This document shows, in pieces, positions 18,289 to 29,891 of a DNA stretch of 64,000 bases (position 1 is the stretch's first letter; every line of letters begins with the position of its first letter). The DNA comes from Streptomyces sp. DH12 (GTDB taxonomy: Bacteria > Actinomycetota > Actinomycetes > Streptomycetales > Streptomycetaceae). Position numbers and translations under genes: made by a program. Where the stretch lies: positions 186,001-250,000 of the forward strand of contig NZ_JAHWGT010000005.1 in assembly GCF_020873895.1 (NCBI RefSeq), read 5' to 3'. The notes under the pieces were generated by a model that had not been told where the DNA came from, did no database searches, and saw only the letters and a list, made by a program, of their open reading frames with translations.

Positions 18289-18591
18289 ATGTCCGAGACG
18301 TACCGTGCCATCGAGAAGGACCTGATCGAACACTTCCAGGCCCCTCCGGGCAGTCTGACGCCGCACACCACCGTGGACCAGGCGGACCTGGACTCCCTGG
18401 CCATGCTCGAACTCGTCACGATCCTGGAGGAGCGGCACGGCGTCACCCTCATCGACCGCCCCGACCACCCCCGCGGTGACGCGACGATGCAGCAGGTCGC
18501 CGACTGGGTGGACCGGGTGATCTCCGCCGAGGACCCCTCGGGGCGGAGCCACCGCCCGCACGCCCTGCCGGCCGGACGAGCCGGCGCGTGA
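18289..18591 (+). CDS. Acyl carrier protein
   Basis: Small acidic carrier protein, 100 residues, with the phosphopantetheine attachment Ser36 in DLDSLAMLEL. The start at 18289 has AGAGGAG 5 nt upstream; an upstream in-frame ATG at 18271 lacks a site. Its end overlaps the ketosynthase GTG start by 4 nt, so the two act as a pair. It has a longer, Pro/Arg/His-rich tail than FabC-type ACPs. Preceded by a 225-nt gap with no gene, which could hold a promoter. Confidence 0.85.
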   Translation: MSETYRAIEKDLIEHFQAPPGSLTPHTTVDQADLDSLAMLELVTILEERHGVTLIDRPDHPRGDATMQQVADWVDRVISAEDPSGRSHRPHALPAGRAGA

Positions 18592-19808
18592 GGCGCCGGC
18601 CGGTCGCGATCACGGGGCTGGGACTGGCCACGCCCGGCGGCCTGAGCTGCGCCGAGACCTGGCGGACCCTCCTCGCCGGCATCAGCACGACGCGTACGGA
18701 TCCCCACCTGCACGGCATGCCGGTCGACTTCTCCTGCCACATCGGGGACTTCGACCCCGTGCGGGACGTGGGGCGCCATGCCTGGCGCATGGACCGCTTC
18801 ACCCAGCTGGCACTGTTCGCCGCCCGGCAGGCCGTCACCGACGCGGGTCTCGATCCGTCGGCCTGGGACGGCGCGCGGGTGGGCGTGGTATTGGGGGTGG
18901 GGTCGGCCAGCATGGAGTCCTGGGGGCCGGAGTTCCACAAGGTGGGGGAGGGGAACCTCAGCGTCTCCCCGCTCCTGATCCCTCGCAGCGTGCCGAACAT
19001 GGCGGCCGGCGAGGTGAGCATCGACCTGCGCGCGAACGGACCGAGCCTGGGGGTGAGCACCGCCTGCGCCTCCGGTGCCACGGCCATCGGCATGGCGAAA
19101 CTGCTCCTGCAGGCCGGCGCCTGCGACGTCGTCATCGCCGGTGGCAGCGAGTCCCCCCGCGCCTCGGCGATGACCAGCCTCTGCTTCTCCCGTATGACGG
19201 CCCTCTCCCGGCGGCACCACGATCCCGGTGGCGCCTCGCGCCCCTTCGACGCCCACCGGGACGGTTTCGTCCTCGGCGAAGGCGCGGGAGTGCTCGTACT
19301 CGAGCGGGAGGAGCACGCCCGCGCCCGAGGGGCGGTCGTCCACGCCAGGCTGTCGGGATTCGGGCAGTCCGCCGACGCCGCCCATCCCACCCGTCCCCAT
19401 CCCACCGGAGCCGGCCTGGTGGCCTCGATGCGCGCGGCGCTGGACGACGCCGGCATGGAACCGCACGACATCCACCACGTCAACGCCCACGGCACCTCCA
19501 CGCCGGCCAACGACCTCAGCGAGGCCCAGGCACTGAACGAGGTGTTCACCGCGCCCCCTCCCGTCACGGCGAACAAGAGCATCATCGGCCACGCCATCGG
19601 AGGGGCGGGCGCCATCGAGGCGGCGATCGGCGTCCTGTCCCTGCGGCACCAGACCATCCCGCCCACGGCCAACCTCGACCACCTGGACGAGCGCATCCAC
19701 CTGGACATCGTCGCGAAGGTGCCGCGTCCGGTGCGCATGGAGACGGTGCTCAGCAACTCGGCGGGCTTCGGGGGCCAGAACGCCACCCTCGTCATCGAAG
19801 CGCCCTGA
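18588..19808 (+). CDS. Beta-ketoacyl-ACP synthase (FabF-like)
   Basis: Condensing enzyme of the KAS II type, about 406 residues. Catalytic Cys sits in STACASGA (about 160), the two His in NAHGTST (about 301) and NKSIIGHAIGGAGA (about 333), and the FDAHRDGFVLGEGAG loop is normal. GTG start overlaps the ACP stop. No ketoreductase, dehydratase, acyltransferase or chain-length factor is next to it, so it probably either borrows fatty-acid synthase partners or makes one condensation. With the WS/DGAT-like gene at 5419 it suggests that an acyl group is built and attached to the prenylated core. That link is inference. Confidence 0.88.
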   Translation: MRRRPVAITGLGLATPGGLSCAETWRTLLAGISTTRTDPHLHGMPVDFSCHIGDFDPVRDVGRHAWRMDRFTQLALFAARQAVTDAGLDPSAWDGARVGVVLGVGSASMESWGPEFHKVGEGNLSVSPLLIPRSVPNMAAGEVSIDLRANGPSLGVSTACASGATAIGMAKLLLQAGACDVVIAGGSESPRASAMTSLCFSRMTALSRRHHDPGGASRPFDAHRDGFVLGEGAGVLVLEREEHARARGAVVHARLSGFGQSADAAHPTRPHPTGAGLVASMRAALDDAGMEPHDIHHVNAHGTSTPANDLSEAQALNEVFTAPPPVTANKSIIGHAIGGAGAIEAAIGVLSLRHQTIPPTANLDHLDERIHLDIVAKVPRPVRMETVLSNSAGFGGQNATLVIEAP

Positions 19809-19819
19809 CGGCCAGGGCG
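19801..19819 (+). terminator. GC hairpin at end of rightward operon
   Basis: CGCCCTG and CAGGGCG form a 7-bp stem with a 5-nt loop across the ketosynthase stop codon. No T tract. Plausible terminator for the cluster's right arm. Confidence 0.35.
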
Positions 19820-20039
19820 GGGCGCGGCGCAGCACGGGCTGCGGGAAGAGCACCGGACACCTTCCGAGACCACCTCGTGTCCACGTCAGGTACCGATGCG
19901 GGTAGGTGCCGGTCATGTCGTTCCGCTGCGCCGGAAGGCCGCCCTCCGACCAGGTGTCGCATCGGTCAAGAGGGCGGCGTTCCCTTGCGGACATCACGTC
20001 AGCTCGGACGTCGGATGTGCGTCCGCTCCGGTGTCGGGG

Positions 20040-22667
20040 TCAGGACGGGTCGCCGTACTGGAGGCCGCGTCCGTTGGTGCCTACGTAGACGCGCCCGTAG
20101 GTGTCGGGGTCGCCGGTGATGACGCCGACGCCGCCGATGGCGCCCCACTGGTGGCTGTCGTCGTTGACGCGGAGCCAGGTGGCGCCCTTGTCGGTTGAGC
20201 GGAAGACGCCGGTGACGTCCTTGACGGTGCCGATCAGGTACAGCGCCTGGTAGGAGGCGCCCGGTGCGGCCTTGCCGAAGCCGATGGCCGAGGCGGACTT
20301 CACCGTGGTGAGCGCGGTGAAGGTGCGGCCGCCGTCGGTGGAGTGCAGGAGCCCCTTGGTGCTGCCGGCGATCCACAGGTCCCCGGCGACGCCGGGGACG
20401 GCCGCGAGGCGGCCGGCGGGCAGGTCGGTGGCGCGGGGGGTGAAGGTCGCACCGCCGTCGGTGCTGGCGTACAGCGTGCCGCCGGACAGCGAGTAGAACG
20501 TCCTGGCCGAGGAGCGGTCGGCGACGACCACGGCGCCGGTGCCCAGGCCGCTGACCTTCGACCAACTCGCGCCCTTGTCGGTCGAGCGGTAGGGGACCTG
20601 GCCGGCCTGGGTCCAGACGATCGTGGAGCCGTCCGCCGCGAGCGCGACGTGGCCGTCCTGGGCGCCGGCCACCGGCTCCGACGTGAAGCCGCGCCAGTGG
20701 CGGCCGCCGTCGGTGGAGTAGGCGCCGTCCTGCGCGCCGCCCCGGCCGACGCGGACCATCAGCGAGGGGGTCGCCTGGGCGAAGTCGATGTCGGTGCTGT
20801 TGGTCATCAGCGGGTTGTCCAGCCGCCCGGCGGGGACCTTGGTCAGGTCGTCGTGGCGGAAGCCGCCCTGATCGCCCATGGCGGTGATGACGGTGGCGCC
20901 GCCGGGCGGAGCGATGGCGTCCATCAGCGCGGTCTCCTCAAGGCCCCGAGCGCCGACGGTCCAGTGGCTGGTGCCGCCGGTGTCGGTGGCGGTGGCGTCC
21001 TTGCTGCGCCAGATGCCGTTGCCGGTGCCGTACAGCACGTGCCCGGAGTCGAAGGGGTCGATGGCCAGGGCGGTCATCCAGTGCCCGGTGTGGGTGCCGA
21101 TGTACGGAGCGGCCGAGGCGTTCCGCACCGACTTCCCGGCCAGTGCCTTCCAGGTGGTGCCGCCGTCGGTGCTGCGGTGGATCTCGTCCTCGGGCCACCA
21201 GCGGCCGAGGGTGGTGACCATCACCGTGGAGGGCTCGCGCGGGTCGACGGCCAGACCGGAGAAGCCGTAGCCGCCCCGGGACGGGGAGACGTTCCTCCAC
21301 GCCCCGCCGGCCGGCGTGTGCTTCCACACCGAGCCCGCCGTCACGCCGTTGGGTCCGAGGTTGTCGGTGTACGTCAGGTACAGCGAGCCGTCGCCGGAGA
21401 GCACCCCGTGTTGCGGCAGCTGACCGGTGGGCTGCCCGGAGACGACCTGCCAGCTGCCGCCGCCGTCGGTGGAGCGGTACAGGGAGGTGGACCTGTCGGC
21501 GACGCCCACGTAGATCGTCTTGCTGCCGGCCGGGCCGCACGTGACGAAGGAGATGCCCGCGCCGCTGCTCGCCCCGTCTTTGACGGGGAACGAGGAGACC
21601 TGCCGCCATGTCGCGCCGTGGTCGGTGCTGCGCCACAGGCCGTTCTTGCGGGTGCCCAGCAGCAGGGTGCGGTTGTCCGAGGGGTCGACCACGAGCCGTT
21701 CGCCCGCCCCGCGGCCGTCCTCGTTGCCGCCCAGCTTGAACGGCAGGTCGGTGCGTTGGAAGGTGCGGCCGCGGTCGGTGGAGCGCAGGAGCGCGCCGTT
21801 GCCGGCCCAGTCGTTGGTGTAGGTGCCCGTCGCGAGGTAGAGCCGCGCGGGGTCGACGGGGTCGGTGGCCAGCGCATCGATGCCCAGCAGGTTCCAGTCC
21901 CTCTCGCCGAGCCAGTCGGTCAGCGGGATCCACTGCTCTGCCGCGACGTCCCAGCGGTAGGCCCCGCCCATGTCGGTGCGCGCGTACAGCAGGCCCTTCT
22001 CCCGGGGGTTGAACACCAGCCCGGTGACGTATCCGCCACCGACCACCTGGGCGTTCCTCCATCGGTACGGCCCGGCCGCGGCCGCCGCCTGTCCGTCCGC
22101 CACCTTCACCAGCCTCCATCGCTGGTTGGCGCTGCCCCTGCCGGGGAACTGGATGATCGCCGCGCCCCTGGCCGTGGAACTTCCGGAGACGTCCAGGACC
22201 AGGCCGCTGGCGCGGGAGGTGAAGGTGACGGCGTCGGTACCGCTCACCGCGTCGATCCGCCACTCCTGGGAGGGCGACGGACTGTCTGTCTGCTGCTCGG
22301 CGACGGCCGACCGGGCGGTCGAGCCGCCCGTTATGCCCAGCACCTTGCCACTGTTGCGGTTCACCAGCTCGTGGTAGCCGTTCCCGGTGGGCCGCAGCCG
22401 CCACTGCTGGTTGGCGGTGTTCTGGTCGGTCCACTGCTGGATGCGGGTGCCGTCGGCGGTGGAGAACGCGTTGACGTCCATCACCTTGCCGCTGTGCACG
22501 GACACCAGCCGGTAGTAGGCGTCGCCGTCGATCGTCGCGGCCTGCGAGTCGTCCTGGGCGAACAGGAGGTACGGCACGGCTGCGGCGGGCACCGCGAGCA
22601 GCAGGGCTGTGGCGCTCCAGCGGCGGCGGTGCCGTCCTCGGCGTCGGCCGCGGGTGGGGTGGTTCAT
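20040..22667 (-). CDS. Secreted xyloglucanase, RICIN-GH74
   Basis: Extracellular GH74 endo/exo-xyloglucanase with an N-terminal beta-trefoil carbohydrate-binding domain, 875 residues. Twin-Arg-like basic start, hydrophobic signal to about residue 42, RICIN/CBM13 domain about 45-195 with QQW and NQRWRL repeats, then two seven-bladed propellers with many STDGGxTW Asp-box repeats. Catalytic acids are likely Asp in YARTDMGGAYRWD (about 233) and in AMGDQGGF (about 599), both at conserved GH74 places. ATG at 22667 has AAGGAG 10 nt upstream. It lies 80 nt downstream of the xylanase gene and may be cotranscribed with it. Confidence 0.88.
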   Translation of the reverse strand: MNHPTRGRRRGRHRRRWSATALLLAVPAAAVPYLLFAQDDSQAATIDGDAYYRLVSVHSGKVMDVNAFSTADGTRIQQWTDQNTANQQWRLRPTGNGYHELVNRNSGKVLGITGGSTARSAVAEQQTDSPSPSQEWRIDAVSGTDAVTFTSRASGLVLDVSGSSTARGAAIIQFPGRGSANQRWRLVKVADGQAAAAAGPYRWRNAQVVGGGYVTGLVFNPREKGLLYARTDMGGAYRWDVAAEQWIPLTDWLGERDWNLLGIDALATDPVDPARLYLATGTYTNDWAGNGALLRSTDRGRTFQRTDLPFKLGGNEDGRGAGERLVVDPSDNRTLLLGTRKNGLWRSTDHGATWRQVSSFPVKDGASSGAGISFVTCGPAGSKTIYVGVADRSTSLYRSTDGGGSWQVVSGQPTGQLPQHGVLSGDGSLYLTYTDNLGPNGVTAGSVWKHTPAGGAWRNVSPSRGGYGFSGLAVDPREPSTVMVTTLGRWWPEDEIHRSTDGGTTWKALAGKSVRNASAAPYIGTHTGHWMTALAIDPFDSGHVLYGTGNGIWRSKDATATDTGGTSHWTVGARGLEETALMDAIAPPGGATVITAMGDQGGFRHDDLTKVPAGRLDNPLMTNSTDIDFAQATPSLMVRVGRGGAQDGAYSTDGGRHWRGFTSEPVAGAQDGHVALAADGSTIVWTQAGQVPYRSTDKGASWSKVSGLGTGAVVVADRSSARTFYSLSGGTLYASTDGGATFTPRATDLPAGRLAAVPGVAGDLWIAGSTKGLLHSTDGGRTFTALTTVKSASAIGFGKAAPGASYQALYLIGTVKDVTGVFRSTDKGATWLRVNDDSHQWGAIGGVGVITGDPDTYGRVYVGTNGRGLQYGDPS

Positions 22668-22685
22668 GGGGAGTTTGCTCCTTGC

Positions 22686-22738
22686 GTGTCACCGTGGATC
22701 GACGCTCAGCGCGCCGCACGGTTGGGTGTCACCGTGGA
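22686..22738. repeat. Short direct repeat between the two hydrolase genes
   Basis: GTGTCACCGTGGA occurs at 22686-22698 and again at 22726-22738, each followed by a CTCAGCG word, in the 80-nt gap. It may be a duplicated regulator site or a simple duplication. Confidence 0.4.
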
Positions 22739-22747
22739 CCGGGCGGC

Positions 22748-25686
<2,939 letters not shown>

Positions 25687-27279
25687 TCAGGCCCAGGGCC
25701 CGCGGATGACGAAGGAAGCCTGGCCGGCCAAGGCCCGGGTGCCGTCGAAGCCGTCGAGCCAGATGCCGCCGTCGCGGTGGCGGATGACCGATCCGGGGTA
25801 GTTGTGCGCGTGCAGGGTCACGGACCCGGCGGCCGCCCCGGGGCGCGGACAGAAGGTGGCGTCCTCCCGGAACAGTGCGCTGCCGTCGTCGGTGCTCAGC
25901 CGTAGCCGCAGGTAGTGGTGGCGAAGGTACCGGCCGTCCGTGGCGCGGAAGGTGACGCACCGAGTGTCGGCCAGCCCCCCGACGACCGTGAAGGTGACCC
26001 GTCGCCGTGCCGGCTCGCCGCTGGACGAGGAGACCGGGCCGAGCGCCGCGAAGTCGCCGTCGTACGTGACGTACAGGCCGGGCCGGTCCACGGACTCCAG
26101 GGACCGCGCGCCCAGCGGAACAGTGCCCGTGGCGTCGGACGGGCCCGCCGGGGACGGTGGGGCCGGCGGTGTGGTGGGCGGGGTTGTGGGCGACGGAATC
26201 GGCGTGGGAGTACCCATCGGGGGCGTACCACTCGTGTGCGCACCGCCCGTGGGAGCGGCGGTGACGCCGGGCACCCGAGGCGCCGGTTCGGGCCAGGCCG
26301 CGTAGGTGGTCGCCCCGGCGATGAGCACCGCGCCGGTGGCGAGGCCCAACACCGGGTGGGCGGTCACCGCGTGGAGTTTGCCGAGCAGCGAGCCGTGCAG
26401 ACCGCCGCCGCCCGCCGACGCGCCGGCGACGACGGGCGCCGCGGCCAGCCCGGCGGCGCTCGCCGCCGTACCCGACAACAGGCCCTTGGCGGTCAGCGCC
26501 GCGACGAGCGCGGCGGGGACAACCAGCGGCGCGACGCCGAGGAGCAGGAGCTCGGCCGGAACCCGCTGCGCCGTCGCCGCCGTGCAGATCGGGCATTCGC
26601 GGGCGTGCCGCGCGATCCGCTTGCGCCATACCGATGTCCGCGCGCCGTCCCAGCCGGCGACGGTCTCGTCCAGCCTCGGGCAGCGCGGGTCCGCCCCCAG
26701 AGCGGCGACGACCGTCCGGCTCAGGTCCAGTTGCTCGCGCATGCGCTGCAGGCGCACTCCGGCGTGGGCAACGCTGAGCCCCGTCGCCTCGGCGATGTCC
26801 TGACGGCTCAGCAGGCCGGCGCACTCCTGCCACCCCAGCGACAGCAGCGTCCGGTGGTCCGGGTCGAGCCACCGTCCGGCTTCGACCACCTGACGGCGCT
26901 CGTCCGACATGTACAGGCGCAGGATGGTCACGTCCTCGAGCGGGGCACCGGCGTTCGGTACCCGGAGGGCCTCGTCGATGACCGTGGTCCGGTCGGCGAG
27001 AACGCGCTGCCGGTGCCAGTGGGTGTTGATCTGGCGGAGCGTGATGGACACCAGCCAGGAGCGGAAGCTCTCCGGGGCACGCAGGGCGGGCAGGTCGCGC
27101 ACCACGCGCAGCAGGGTCTCCTGGACGACGTCGTCCACGTCGGCATGTCCGCTGAGCGCTCGGCCGACGATGTTGTAGAGCAGCGGCAGGTACGCGGCGA
27201 TCAGTCTCTCGCGCGCTCGGTCGTCACCGGCCTGCGCCGCGACGACCAGCTTCGCCTGGTCCGCGTCCATGAGTGCCAT
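25687..27279 (-). CDS. ECF sigma factor fused to membrane and AbfB domains
   Basis: 530 residues. Sigma-70 region 2 about 10-95 (ADVDDVVQETLLRVVRDL) and region 4 about 130-195 (LSRQDIAEATGLSVAHAGVRLQRM). Then comes an anti-sigma-like zinc motif HARECPICTAA (about 228-238), hydrophobic helices about 243-265 and 325-345, a Pro/Thr-rich linker (about 350-395) and a C-terminal domain (about 395-530) resembling the AbfB arabinose-binding fold (SLESVDRPGLYVTYDG, LHAHNYPGSVIRHRDGG). The layout fits one-piece ECF proteins in which a carbohydrate-binding domain outside the membrane is tied to the sigma domain inside. ATG at 27279 has AAGGGG 5 nt upstream. Adjacent to arabinoxylan hydrolases, which are its likely targets by inference. 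Confidence 0.86.
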   Translation of the reverse strand: MALMDADQAKLVVAAQAGDDRARERLIAAYLPLLYNIVGRALSGHADVDDVVQETLLRVVRDLPALRAPESFRSWLVSITLRQINTHWHRQRVLADRTTVIDEALRVPNAGAPLEDVTILRLYMSDERRQVVEAGRWLDPDHRTLLSLGWQECAGLLSRQDIAEATGLSVAHAGVRLQRMREQLDLSRTVVAALGADPRCPRLDETVAGWDGARTSVWRKRIARHARECPICTAATAQRVPAELLLLGVAPLVVPAALVAALTAKGLLSGTAASAAGLAAAPVVAGASAGGGGLHGSLLGKLHAVTAHPVLGLATGAVLIAGATTYAAWPEPAPRVPGVTAAPTGGAHTSGTPPMGTPTPIPSPTTPPTTPPAPPSPAGPSDATGTVPLGARSLESVDRPGLYVTYDGDFAALGPVSSSSGEPARRRVTFTVVGGLADTRCVTFRATDGRYLRHHYLRLRLSTDDGSALFREDATFCPRPGAAAGSVTLHAHNYPGSVIRHRDGGIWLDGFDGTRALAGQASFVIRGPWA

Positions 27280-28478
27280 TCCCACCCCTTCAAGGGAGCG
27301 ATCCGCCGAGTACGGCGGCATACCTTAGCGTCGGTGACGGCACACGACCCAAGCTGGCCGGAGCCACGGCGGCAACCGCCAGCCTGCCGGCGCCGAAACA
27401 GCCGCAAACCGGCCCGGTCCCCTTCGAGGCCAGGCAGGGCCGGCCGCCAGGAGACGCCTCTCGGCACCCGGCCACACGCACGACCAGCCAGGATACGTCT
27501 CCTCGGGACGACACCATCGAGCTGCCGCCCCGGACCGAGGACCCACCCCATGACACCGCTCGAAGACCTCCTGGGCACTGCTCGCCCCCGGACGCATCGT
27601 GCTGCCACCGTGTCGCACCCGTCGCCCGGCTGTGCACCGGCCGCGCCACCGCCGGTCAACGCCACTCCTACCGGCGTCGTGCCGCTGTGCCGCCCCCCCG
27701 ACGGCCTGCCGCTCCGGTTCCGGAGCGGTCTTCCGTGCAGGCGTCCGCCACCTCCGGGTGCCGCCGCACGGTCTCCGGCTGCGCCATCCCCTGTCGCCGT
27801 CCGCTCGCCGCGCCGTCGGGTTGCCGCCCTGTCGCCGTGGCTTTCCGCCGGCCCAGCCCCATCCGCCGCCCCGGTGCTTTCTGCCGTGCTGCCGTCGTCC
27901 GTCCGAGGCCCCACCCACCTGCCGCTGTTGCCGCGGTGCGCCCACCGTTCTCTGAGTCGTCGCCTTGTCGCCGCGCCGCGTGAGCGCCGTCGGTCGCGCG
28001 CCATCCTGCCGCTGCCGCCCAGGCCACGCCGGTCACCGGCGTGGTCGATCGGGTGCAGAGCCGCCTCTTCGCCGTCGCTGTCCTGTTGCCGTGCGGTTGT
28101 GCTGGGTCCCGACTGCCGCCAGCCCGGGTACGGAAGCCACCCGTCGCCGTGTTGCCGCCGCCCGGGCCCCCGTGCTGCCGCCGTTGTCCTACCGGGCACC
28201 GCCGGGCGGCTGCGGGTCTCCGGTGCCGTCCGGCGGGGGAGGAGCACCGTGTCGGCTGAGGAGTACGGCCCGGGCTTACGCCTCGGCCGCGTCCAGCGCC
28301 ACCGTGACCAGCATGGTCCCGAGCTGGTGGACACGCTTCCGGACGAGGCCGTGAGCGGCGAGTGCCTGGCGTAGCGCCGCGCTTGTACCGGCCTGCCGCC
28401 GCCCGACTCGCCCGTTCCGGCTCCAGCCGGTCCGGCGCGCTCGCCGCGCAGGCACCGGGCAGGCCGTGGACCGGGCGT
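27280..28478. repeat. Low-complexity pyrimidine-skewed tract A
   Basis: About 1.2 kb in which no frame is coding-like. The plus strand is built from words such as GCCGCCG, GTGCTGCCGCCG and CGTGTTGCCGCCG, with stop-poor but biologically meaningless frames rich in Arg, Pro and Ala. The 13-mer CGTGTTGCCGCCG near 28150 recurs in tract B at about 30185 and 30367. Shares texture with tracts at 29892-30515 and 46495-47644. Confidence 0.5.
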
Positions 28479-28700
28479 ATGGTGCTTCGGCCGCCGGTGG
28501 AATCGATGCTGGCGCAGGCCCTTGACACGGTGCTCGCGTGGTGCGCGCTGCTTGGTGAGCCGCGCCTCAAGCCGAAGATGGACGCTACCGGGCGCTCGCC
28601 TTCACTCCGTGGCCGGCACCTGGCCCACTGCTGCTGCGGTCCCACCGTGGCAGCCGTAGGGAGCCGCTTCCCCGAGCTCGTGGCCGCGGCCGGCGGACCT
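28479..28700 (+). pseudogene. ATP-dependent DNA ligase, N-terminal remnant
   Basis: Starts MVLRPPVESMLAQA, the typical opening of actinobacterial ATP-dependent DNA ligases (LigC/LigD type). After the near-motif LKPKMDG a one-base loss shifts the frame, and the continuation reads YRALAFTPWPAPGPLLLRSH, which matches the same family (normally KWDGYRAL). Only about 70 residues remain; no adenylation core follows. Non-functional. Ku and ligase genes are common on streptomycete chromosome arms, and a Ku remnant lies at 59410. Confidence 0.65.
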
Positions 28701-28841
28701 GTAGCGCCGGAGAAGGAACACGTGCAGCGCGCTCCTCCGATTCCGCGTAGCGAGGCGCTGTCGACCGGGTAGCCCCGGACGGTGAGGACCTGGCCGGGGC
28801 GCTCACCCGTCCGGCGTGATGGGCCGGAGGGCTTTCGGTTG

Positions 28842-28941
28842 TTACTTGCTGGCCTTGATGGAGGAGGCCCAGTCGTTGTACTCGCGGCCCTGGAACGTCA
28901 TCTTCGCGCCGGACTTCGGCCGCACCCCCGGCGTGAGCCGA
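28842..28941 (-). pseudogene. 3' fragment of unknown gene
   Basis: Minus-strand frame ending at 28842 reads GAKMTFQGREYNDWASSIKASK before the stop and has natural-looking codon usage, unlike the tract around it. No start, family unknown. Probably a broken gene end. Confidence 0.3.
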
Positions 28942-29891
28942 TCAGCTTCGCCTGCTTGACCGCTGGAGCACGAGCACGTCACCGCCGTCGACGATGACGG
29001 AGAGCCGCGGTGGCGTGCGTCGCCTTGAGCGATTGGCCGTCAGGAGGGCCTGGGCGCGTCGAAGGAGTGCCTGGCGTACCTCGTCCGGGGACAGCACAGT
29101 GAGGGGTAAGGCCAGGCTGAGGAGGTAGGTGGCGAGGCAGTCGGTGCTGTTGCCGCCGATCCGGACCACGGTCGCTTCGGGTCCGTCGGGGCGGGTGCGT
29201 GCCGATGGTGGGCGGAACCTTGTGCAGGGCGTCCGCCAAGGGCAGCGGAAGGCGAATCGTCGTGTACACCGGGTAGACGACGTTTGCGATCCCGCTGGAG
29301 ACCAGCGCTGCGGCGTCGGGCGGATCGGTCAGGTCGGCCGGTTCGGTGGTGCAGCGCACGTTCACCACGCGGTCGGCGCGGAAGGTGCGCCATTGTTGTT
29401 TGGTCACGTCCCGGGCGACCAGGTACCAGCGCATGCCGGTATGGACCAGGCGGTACGGGTCGATGGCCCGTACAGAGGCCCGGCCGGCATGGTCCCGGTA
29501 GGAGAGGGTTGTGCGCAGTGCGCCGTGGCAGGCCTGCGCGAGTTCCAGCAGCACGAGCGTGTCGATCTGCGATCCGCCGGAGCGGGGGGTGTGTTCGAGG
29601 GCGCCGTCCAGTGCGCTCAGCTGGTCCGAGAGGCGTGGGGGCAGGCTCTGACGGAGTTTGAGCAGAGCGGCGAGGGCCGCTTGCCCCGGTGCCGAGGACT
29701 CCGCTGAGCGCGGCTTCGCGCAGGGCGACAGCGACAGCGAGGGCTTCCTCGTCGTCCAGGACCAGCGGCGGCATCCGGGCGCCGGGGCTGAGCCGGTAGC
29801 CGCCCCAGGGGCCGGGCGTCGACTCGACTCCGTAGCCGAGGTGCCGCAGGCGGGCGATGTCCCGGCGCACTGTGCGGTCGGTGACCGCCAT
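28942..29891 (-). pseudogene. WYL-domain transcriptional regulator, frameshifted
   Basis: Decayed homologue of the intact regulator at 30516. Part 1 (from about 29891) reads VTDRTVRRDIARLRHLGYGV with GGYRLSPGARMPPLVLDDEEA, the HTH wing and linker. The frame changes near 29690, where the WYL part continues (TTLSYRDHAGRASVRAIDPY, MRWYLVARDV). It changes again near 29200, after which the C-terminal LSPDEVRQALLRRAQALL is read. The first about 30 residues of the HTH are missing and replaced by low-complexity tract B. So at least two frameshifts and a 5' truncation. Confidence 0.7.

Noticed and set aside
15295-18561. Minus-strand open frame of nearly 1,100 codons opposite the UbiA, cyclase and P450 genes
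   Set aside because: Antisense shadow. The plus-strand genes carry catalytic motifs and overlapping starts; the minus frame has no domain and is Arg/Gly-rich.
27280-28478. Arg/Gly-rich minus-strand frames as a novel repetitive protein
   Set aside because: No start with ribosome site, no preserved frame between repeat copies (the same DNA word is read in different frames), and composition explains the openness.
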